A stretch of 20,261 nucleotides of DNA from Candidatus Aminicenantes bacterium UBA876. GTDB taxonomy: Bacteria; Acidobacteriota; Aminicenantia; UBA2199. Positions within the stretch are counted from its first letter, which is position 1, and every line of letters begins with the position of its first letter. The stretch lies in contig DBFQ01000077.1 of NCBI GenBank assembly GCA_002294665.1, positions 48,070 to 68,330 of the forward strand, in the 5' to 3' direction. The position numbers and the translations under genes were made by a program. Below are positions 14,825 through 20,261 of the stretch, in pieces. The notes under the pieces are model-generated. The model did not search any database, was not told where the DNA came from, and worked only from the letters and a program-made list of their open reading frames with translations.

Positions 14825-16714
14825 TTGAATGGCAGCCGCTTCCTGCTGGGAATGGCTTTTTTGGCGGCGCTGACCCTGACCGGACTCTATTTTTTTTTCC
14901 AGCTCAATTTTACGCTCATCCCCCTGGCCGCCCTGGGAGCGGGGCTGATTCTGTACCTGGTTCACCCGCAGAAGGCCCTGATGTGGTTTCTCTTCGCCCT
15001 GCCCTGGACATCCGCACTGCCAGCGCTGGATGCGAACGGGTATCCATTCAACTACATGGCCACGCCACTGTTCCTGCTCTCCGGCATGATCCTGGTTTCC
15101 ATGTGGCGCCGGGAAACGCTCGACATGCGTCACCCTCTGGCGTTCATGGCCGTGTTGATGGCGCTGATCGCATTGGTTTCCGCCATTTTCCTGGCCCTGC
15201 GCTGGAGCAATATCACCCTGGCCGGCCTGGCCTTCCTGAGGGACACGCCGGTGTCTCCCGATGGGCAACGGGTTTCATTCGCCGTTGTTTTTCCCCTGGT
15301 CAGTATGATGCTGGCCGCCGTAACTCCGCACCTTTTCATGATGCTGCGACTTCATGAGCCCCCGCGTTCCCGGGCGTTGAATTGCCTGTTCGCCGGATAC
15401 GGCGTGACCCTCGCAATCGCGTTGATCCAGCGTTTTATCGCCCCCGGGTTTCTCTCCCGGGGCTATTTCGTGTTCCACAACCAGCTCAACGGCGGAACTT
15501 CTGATTTCAACTCGCTGGGCTTCATGTCCGGATTTGTATTCCTGGCGGCATTGTTGCGGTTGATGCAGAACGAAGCGTCATCCGCTGCCCGGTCGATTCC
15601 CGCCCGGATCGCCGGAATCCTGCTCCTGCCGGGAGCTTTATTCGGCCTGATACTGTCCGGCAGCCGCAGCGGTTTTCTGTTTGTGATCGCAGCCGCCGTT
15701 GTACTGCTGACCGGCGGAAAATGGTCGCGAAAGACACGCGCCCTGCTGCTGCTGGGAAGCATCGTGATACTGATGCTGGCCGGAGGTGTACTGCGCCAGC
15801 GCGTTACCCGCACCGTAACCGAATTAGTCGGCAATTTGCGCCGGGATGGCTGGTTTACCGCAGTTGACCGCGCCTCCAACCAGCGCCTGACCATGTGGCG
15901 CAGCGGGATCCGTTTAATGCGGGAGGCGCCATTGACCGGAGTCGGTACCGGAAACTTCATCTTCGCGCTGAAAAACCTTCACTACGGCGAAAACCACCTC
16001 GAGGACCTGCCTTTGAACCAGTACCTGCTGGTTGCCAGCGAAACAGGTTTTGCGGGAGCGATTGTTTTTCTGGGATTGCTGTGGGCCATGGCCAGGAAAC
16101 CGCGCCAAAGGGCCTGGCTCCCCCTGTTCTGGACCGTGCTGGCGGTGTTTCTGGTGGGCACCCCCCTGTGGCTGCCGGAACTGGCCCTGCTTTTCTGGCT
16201 TCTGGCCTGGCTTTTGGACCCGGCTCCATCTCCGATGGAGAAGCCCGCCAAGCGTCAGCTGCCGCTATTGTGTGGTTTGTTGCTGTTGTTCTGCCTGGGA
16301 TCGGCCCGGGAGTTTTCCCGCCTGCATCCGCTGAACTGGTGCCTGGCCAGGAATGTTCCTTACAATTACGGCATCTGGCCCGCTGACTTGAGTGCGGAAG
16401 GCCAGCGTTTTGTGTGGACGCGAGCCGCTGCCGGCCGATATCTTGCCGCCGGAACACGCACGGACCTGCGCCTGGTCGCCGATGCGCCGTTCGCCCATCT
16501 TCCCGGGGGAAAGCAGCATGTCCGGGTATTCTGGCGCGGGAAAGAAATCCGCAATTTGCAGGCTCACGCCACCCGGGAGTGGCCCCTGAAGTTGCATTCC
16601 TCACGGGGCGGTTTCCTGGAATTCCGGGTTGACCCGGCCTTCAACCTCAAGCGCCTGGGACTGGGGCGGGAAGGCCGGACGCTGGGGGTCCAGATTCACG
16701 GCCTGGTTGAATAA
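14825..16714 (+). CDS. O-antigen ligase/polymerase-like multispanning membrane protein with C-terminal extracytoplasmic domain
   Basis: 629 residues from a TTG chosen for its AAGGAG; a longer frame from ATG 14774 would overlap the aminotransferase by 47 nt, and ATG 14853 is an alternative. There are about 10-12 hydrophobic segments between residues 5 and 495. Wzy_C/WaaL-type features are SGSRSGF (about 279-285), GVGTGNF (about 374) and NQYLLVASETGFAG (about 398-411), the region that carries ligase/polymerase activity in this family. Such proteins join or polymerise lipid-linked glycans on the outer face of the inner membrane. After the last helix a soluble domain of about 135 residues follows (EGQRFVWT near 526, W-rich, beta-type), resembling domains seen in other exopolysaccharide proteins. 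A 9-T run lies at 14890-14898. Confidence 0.85.
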   Translation: MNGSRFLLGMAFLAALTLTGLYFFFQLNFTLIPLAALGAGLILYLVHPQKALMWFLFALPWTSALPALDANGYPFNYMATPLFLLSGMILVSMWRRETLDMRHPLAFMAVLMALIALVSAIFLALRWSNITLAGLAFLRDTPVSPDGQRVSFAVVFPLVSMMLAAVTPHLFMMLRLHEPPRSRALNCLFAGYGVTLAIALIQRFIAPGFLSRGYFVFHNQLNGGTSDFNSLGFMSGFVFLAALLRLMQNEASSAARSIPARIAGILLLPGALFGLILSGSRSGFLFVIAAAVVLLTGGKWSRKTRALLLLGSIVILMLAGGVLRQRVTRTVTELVGNLRRDGWFTAVDRASNQRLTMWRSGIRLMREAPLTGVGTGNFIFALKNLHYGENHLEDLPLNQYLLVASETGFAGAIVFLGLLWAMARKPRQRAWLPLFWTVLAVFLVGTPLWLPELALLFWLLAWLLDPAPSPMEKPAKRQLPLLCGLLLLFCLGSAREFSRLHPLNWCLARNVPYNYGIWPADLSAEGQRFVWTRAAAGRYLAAGTRTDLRLVADAPFAHLPGGKQHVRVFWRGKEIRNLQAHATREWPLKLHSSRGGFLEFRVDPAFNLKRLGLGREGRTLGVQIHGLVE

Positions 16715-16724
16715 ATCCCGGTTT

Positions 16725-16753
16725 TTGCCCCCTCCCGTATGCCATGGTACAAT
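16725..16753 (+). promoter_or_regulatory. Promoter of the sulfatase-fold gene
   Basis: TTGCCC (16725-16730), 17 bp, TACAAT (16748-16753) with extended TGG. The -10 ends 6 nt before ATG 16760, the leaderless pattern. An upstream in-frame ATG at 16739 lies inside the promoter and is rejected as start. Confidence 0.6.
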
Positions 16754-16759
16754 CCAGAT

Positions 16760-18865
16760 ATGCAAAAAATCGGGTACGGATGCATGATCCTGCTTTTTAT
16801 TTTGACATCCGGCTGTGACCGGGAAGCAGCCGGTTCACCTGAGACCATCCTGCCGGAAATCTCTTCCCAGCGTCACCAGTTCGTTCTGCAGGCGCCGGAA
16901 CACGACCGGTATTTTCTCGGGCAATGGAGCGGATCGCTTTTTGACGGGCATGCCTATCGGACCATTTCCGGCGCGGGCGGCGGACTGCGATTCAGTGTGG
17001 AATCCCCACGGACATTGCTGTTCACATCACGCCTGCGTGCGGAAGCGGCCTGCAACCTGGCGATTGCATTAAACCGGACGCAACTGAAAACACTCGACCT
17101 GGCTCCAGGTCCCCCTGCGGAGCAGCGCATATTGCTGCCACGGAGATTATTGCGTTCGGGCGACAACATCCTGACATTCACTTTGGACCGTCCCGAGCGG
17201 ATTCGCTTTTACCGCATCACAATTGCGCCCCCTGAGAAGCCGGGATTCCCGGCCGACGCTCAACCGCCACTGGCATGGCTGCAGCTCCCGGCCGCCCTGG
17301 ACTATTACCTGGGCGCGCATGGCGGAAAAATGTCGCTCCGCTTTACCGCACCGATTCCCCGGATCCGACTGCTGCGCGATGATGGCACGGGGGAGTCGCT
17401 TGAAAAGGAATGGACGGATCGCAGCCGGATTGAGCTGGACATGCCCCAATCGACCATTGCTCCGCGCCGTCTGCGGTTTCAACTGGATGGGCCGCCCCGC
17501 GATATCGGCCTGGTTCAATCGCAATTCCTGCGCCAGGCGGGTTCCGGTGCGAATGCGACTCCAGGTAGTCGGCCTTTCCCGCAAACCGGAGCGGGAACCG
17601 GCATGAACGTGCTGGTGATCCTGCTCGATTCCGCCCGTGCCGACCGCTTGTCCTGCGCCGGGTACCACCGCGCCACTACCCCCAATATCGATCGCCTGGC
17701 CGGGCGCGCCTGGAGATTTGAAAACGCCTGGGCCGAGGCGGCCTACACCCTGGCATCAACCGCCACATTGTTCAGCGGGCTGGCGCCGGATCAACACAAC
17801 GCCGTCAGCAATTATTTCGGCGGACTGAATCCCGACATCACCACCCTGGCGGAAATCATGCAGAGCTCCGGGTATCACACCGCGGCGGTTTCCGCCATCC
17901 CGTATTGCGGGCGCACGTTCCGCATGGATCAGGGATTCGTTTCTTTTATCGAGTTGTTTCAGGACACTCCGCAACCCCCGGCATCCGCGTTTCCTTCTCA
18001 ATTGGAACAAATCATCCAACAGGCGCAAACGAAACAGCAACCGTTTTTCGCCTACCTGCATGTCCGTGAGCCCCACATCGACTTCCTCATGCCGCCGCCT
18101 TATTTCGGCATGTTTCACCGTGGATACAGCGAATACCCCAACGAGGAATTCCTGAAACGCCTCAAAGACATCTATTTTTCCCGGGGCGAATACACGGAAA
18201 AAAAATACACCGCAAGTGATCTTGAACTCCTCAACGACGCCTATGACGAGAATCTCGCTTTTGCCGATGCCATTGTGGGAGAGATGCTGGCGATGCTCGA
18301 AAAACGCGGCCTGCAAGACAAAACCGCGGTGGTCGTGCTCGGGGATCACGGCGAGGGGCTGGGCGAACACAATCAGATCGGCCACAACACGGTATTGTAT
18401 CCCCAAGGCCTGCACATCCCGCTGATCCTGGCCATTCCCGGCTGGTCGGATGCGGGTGCCGTGTTGTCGCATCCTGTCTCCACATCTGACCTGACCGCCA
18501 CATTGATACGCGTATTCGGCGGGAAAACAGCGGCGAAGCGGAAAGGCCTGTTTTCTCTTCGTCCCACGCCGACGTTGATCAGCCGCAGCATCTATTTTCA
18601 TGAATACCACAATCACTGGTCGATACTGGAATACCCTTTTCAAGCCATCATCAGCGGTCATGGAGACGCATTGACCTGCCGGGTTTTCAACCTGGAAACC
18701 GATCCCCGCGCCTTTTCCCCGCAAGCAACCCCGTTGCAGACCCTGTATTACTTTCAGCGACTGGTGAATGTCATTCGCAACCGTCGCGAAGAGAAACTCG
18801 CGCCCATGGCATCCGAACTCAAGCAAAAAGAGATTGAAAGCCTGAAATCGCTCGGATACCTCTAA
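16760..18865 (+). CDS. Sulfatase-fold (alkaline phosphatase superfamily) lipoprotein with N-terminal beta-domain
   Basis: 701 residues. The N-terminus MQKIGYG...LTSGC fits a lipoprotein signal with Cys19, though Thr at -3 is unusual. Residues about 35-260 form two beta-rich segments. The sulfatase-fold domain starts near 282 with NVLVILLDSARADRL (Asp290 as metal ligand), TTPNIDRLA, then HVREPHIDF (434-442) and GDHGEGLGEH (528-537) with Asp529, His530 and His542. The tail SLKSLGYL is usual for this group. The residue aligned with the formylglycine cysteine (CXPSR) is Thr330 in YTLASTATLFSG, so it is not a canonical sulfatase; a phosphotransfer or hydrolase role on envelope glycans is possible. 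It follows the ligase by 45 nt and has its own promoter. An 8-A run lies at 18198-18205. Confidence 0.85.
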   Translation: MQKIGYGCMILLFILTSGCDREAAGSPETILPEISSQRHQFVLQAPEHDRYFLGQWSGSLFDGHAYRTISGAGGGLRFSVESPRTLLFTSRLRAEAACNLAIALNRTQLKTLDLAPGPPAEQRILLPRRLLRSGDNILTFTLDRPERIRFYRITIAPPEKPGFPADAQPPLAWLQLPAALDYYLGAHGGKMSLRFTAPIPRIRLLRDDGTGESLEKEWTDRSRIELDMPQSTIAPRRLRFQLDGPPRDIGLVQSQFLRQAGSGANATPGSRPFPQTGAGTGMNVLVILLDSARADRLSCAGYHRATTPNIDRLAGRAWRFENAWAEAAYTLASTATLFSGLAPDQHNAVSNYFGGLNPDITTLAEIMQSSGYHTAAVSAIPYCGRTFRMDQGFVSFIELFQDTPQPPASAFPSQLEQIIQQAQTKQQPFFAYLHVREPHIDFLMPPPYFGMFHRGYSEYPNEEFLKRLKDIYFSRGEYTEKKYTASDLELLNDAYDENLAFADAIVGEMLAMLEKRGLQDKTAVVVLGDHGEGLGEHNQIGHNTVLYPQGLHIPLILAIPGWSDAGAVLSHPVSTSDLTATLIRVFGGKTAAKRKGLFSLRPTPTLISRSIYFHEYHNHWSILEYPFQAIISGHGDALTCRVFNLETDPRAFSPQATPLQTLYYFQRLVNVIRNRREEKLAPMASELKQKEIESLKSLGYL

Positions 18866-18871
18866 CCCGCC

Positions 18872-18878
18872 AGAGAGG
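18872..18878 (+). promoter_or_regulatory. Ribosome-binding site of the symporter gene
   Basis: AGAGAGG, 8 nt before GTG 18887, supporting the GTG start. Confidence 0.6.
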
Positions 18879-18886
18879 CAGCCGCC

Positions 18887-20261
18887 GTGACGTTGACCGT
18901 GCTTTTCCTTTATGCCTTGCTGATTATTGCCGTAGGGATGCGGCGCTCCGGTTCCGATGCCGATGGCTTCTTTTTCGCTTCACGGCACCTGGGTCCTCTC
19001 TGGATCGGCGCCACGTTGACGGCTTCCTGGATCGGCGCCGCTTCCACACTGGTTACCATGAAACAGGCCCGGGAAGCCGGTTATGCCGCCCTTTGGGTGA
19101 TGGCCATTCCCACTCTCTTGACACTGCTGGTTTTCTTTCTGATTGCGGGCAGGATTCGACGCATCCGTTTCACTACCCTGCCTGAACTGGTCAGGCGTAC
19201 ATACGGCACGCGCGTAGCCGGCGCCGCCGCGGGACTGATTTTTGTGTACATGATCCTGCTGACCGCTTCGCAATTCATCGCCTGGGGCCAGCTTCTCGGT
19301 AGTGGTTTTTCCATTCCCTACGCCGCCGCCGTGTGGATCGGCGGAGCATTGGTATTCACCTATTCGGTCAGCGGTGGATTTGTATCAGTGGTACGCACGG
19401 ACCTGATGCAATTGGTTTTGTTGACAATCGCTCTGGGGCTGATTTTCCTGTTTTCGACCGCCGAATCGTCCGCGCCGGTGACGCCGGCGCTGAGCCAGTT
19501 CCTATCCGGAGCCGCGGACAATCTGCTGCTGGTGTTCTCGTTCACCCTGGCATGGGTGATCTCGCCGGTGGTATGGCAACGGATCGTCGCTGCTGAAAGC
19601 CGGCGTTCCGCGCGCCTGGGGATCCTCTTCGCGGCGGTTGCCGTATGGATCCTTTACCTGATGGTGATTCCAGCCGGCATGAACCTGGGCACCTGCGCCG
19701 CGCCGGATGCGGAATTGCTCAGTTGCCTGATGCATTCCCTGCCGTCGTGGGCCGGGGGCGTCATCTTCCTGGGATTTGGATCAGCGATTCTGTCGACCGC
19801 AGATACCGGATTGAATCTGGCCGCCATGACGCTCAGCCTGGATTTCACCGCAAAACGCTTTAGCCACTCTTTGCGGGCGGCCCGCTGGAGTACCCTGATC
19901 GCCGGCGGGCTCGCGATCCTGGCCGCATTGCGATTGCGCTCGATCCTGCAGACCCTGGGTACGGCGTCCGAGATCATGGCCAGCGGTTTGTTTGTCCCGG
20001 GAATGGCGGCGCTCATCCTCAAAACTCCCGCGCCCCGGGCCGGAGCCTGCAGTCTGGCGGCCGGCGGCGGTTTCGCGCTGCTTTCATCCATGAACGCTTT
20101 CGGACTGCCCCTGTCTCTTCCCCATTGGCCGCAATCGCTTCCCTGGGGCCTGGCGCTTTCGTTGGCGGGATTTTTCTGCGGGTATGCACTTGATCGCCGG
20201 CCGCGGCCCGGCGCTGGCGGGCCGGAATGTTCTAGCCGGCATTTCGAGCAGGGATTGTCGC
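18887..20261 (+). CDS. Sodium:solute symporter (SSS family), truncated by window edge
   Basis: 458 codons from a GTG start with no stop before the right edge. The protein is highly hydrophobic, with about 12 membrane segments. SSS features are the N-terminal block DGFFFASRHLGPLWIGATLTASWIGAAST (first 55 residues), TLPELVRRTYG, YSVSGGFVSVVRTDLMQ (typical of SSS TM5 and following loop) and GSAILSTADTGLN, matching the TM8 segment whose Ser/Thr residues form the Na2 site. It imports a solute with Na+ across the inner membrane; the substrate (sugar, amino acid, carboxylate or other) cannot be told. It lies 21 nt after the sulfatase-fold gene, probably in the same transcript, so a product of that enzyme is a possible substrate (inference). 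Confidence 0.88.
   Translation, partial: MTLTVLFLYALLIIAVGMRRSGSDADGFFFASRHLGPLWIGATLTASWIGAASTLVTMKQAREAGYAALWVMAIPTLLTLLVFFLIAGRIRRIRFTTLPELVRRTYGTRVAGAAAGLIFVYMILLTASQFIAWGQLLGSGFSIPYAAAVWIGGALVFTYSVSGGFVSVVRTDLMQLVLLTIALGLIFLFSTAESSAPVTPALSQFLSGAADNLLLVFSFTLAWVISPVVWQRIVAAESRRSARLGILFAAVAVWILYLMVIPAGMNLGTCAAPDAELLSCLMHSLPSWAGGVIFLGFGSAILSTADTGLNLAAMTLSLDFTAKRFSHSLRAARWSTLIAGGLAILAALRLRSILQTLGTASEIMASGLFVPGMAALILKTPAPRAGACSLAAGGGFALLSSMNAFGLPLSLPHWPQSLPWGLALSLAGFFCGYALDRRPRPGAGGPECSSRHFEQGLS

Noticed and set aside
16739..16759. Upstream ATG start of the sulfatase-fold gene
   Set aside because: It lies within the promoter (-10 TACAAT at 16748-16753) and would add residues before a good lipoprotein signal.
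17756..18826. Open frame of 356 codons on the minus strand opposite the sulfatase-fold gene
   Set aside because: Antisense shadow of a well-supported gene; no recognisable motif, start signal or promoter.
1..20261. CRISPR arrays, insertion sequences, tRNA/rRNA genes, attachment sites
   Set aside because: I looked for spaced direct repeats, terminal inverted repeats with transposase, and cloverleaf-like sequences and saw none by eye.

Overview
The window is a densely packed chromosomal segment of moderately high GC. It comes from a Gram-negative-type bacterium with a housekeeping gene set. I see no tRNA, rRNA, CRISPR array, insertion sequence or phage gene. An archaeal-type Thi4, a PBP1C, a fab cluster lacking fabH and fabD, and a small surface-polysaccharide block would fit an Acidobacteriota/Aminicenantota-like lineage, but this placement is only a guess from gene content.

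Layout. Positions 1-1157 (minus strand) hold a two-gene unit: a His-type thiazole synthase (thi4), translationally coupled by an ATGA overlap to a zinc-ribbon Nudix hydrolase cut by the window edge. Positions 1239-2351 (minus) hold a GNAT-type acetyltransferase. Positions 2479-3252 (plus) hold pgeF, whose 3' end runs through a 15-bp hairpin into the end of fabF. Positions 3239-7337 (minus) are one operon, yceD-rpmF-plsX-fabG-acpP-fabF. Positions 7498-10409 (minus) are recN-miaB, overlapping by ATGA. Positions 10512-11177 (minus) encode an unrecognised exported protein, divergent from pbpC (11259-13610, plus). From 13663 to the right edge (plus) lie a DegT-type sugar aminotransferase, an O-antigen ligase/polymerase-like membrane protein, a sulfatase-fold lipoprotein and a truncated Na+:solute symporter. 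The first three look like a small envelope-glycan module.

Regulatory layout is unusually readable. Nearly every transcription unit has a sigma70-like -35/-10 pair with exactly 17 bp spacing, several with an extended TGn -10. Three of the units (pbpC, the unknown exported gene and the sulfatase-like gene) have the -10 box only 6-7 nt before the ATG and little or no Shine-Dalgarno, the pattern expected of leaderless mRNAs. The others have good ribosome-binding sites, which allowed several start codons to be corrected (thi4, GNAT, acpP, recN, degT, ligase).

There is no gene-free stretch over 300 bases. The largest gap is 160 nt (7338-7497), holding the fab operon promoter and a possible miaB terminator. 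The most interesting leads are the thi4-Nudix coupling (a candidate ADP-thiazole hydrolase), the leaderless promoter pattern, the unknown exported protein divergent from pbpC with an inverted repeat between the two promoters, the apparent stop-loss of pgeF, and the sulfatase-fold protein with Thr at the nucleophile position.
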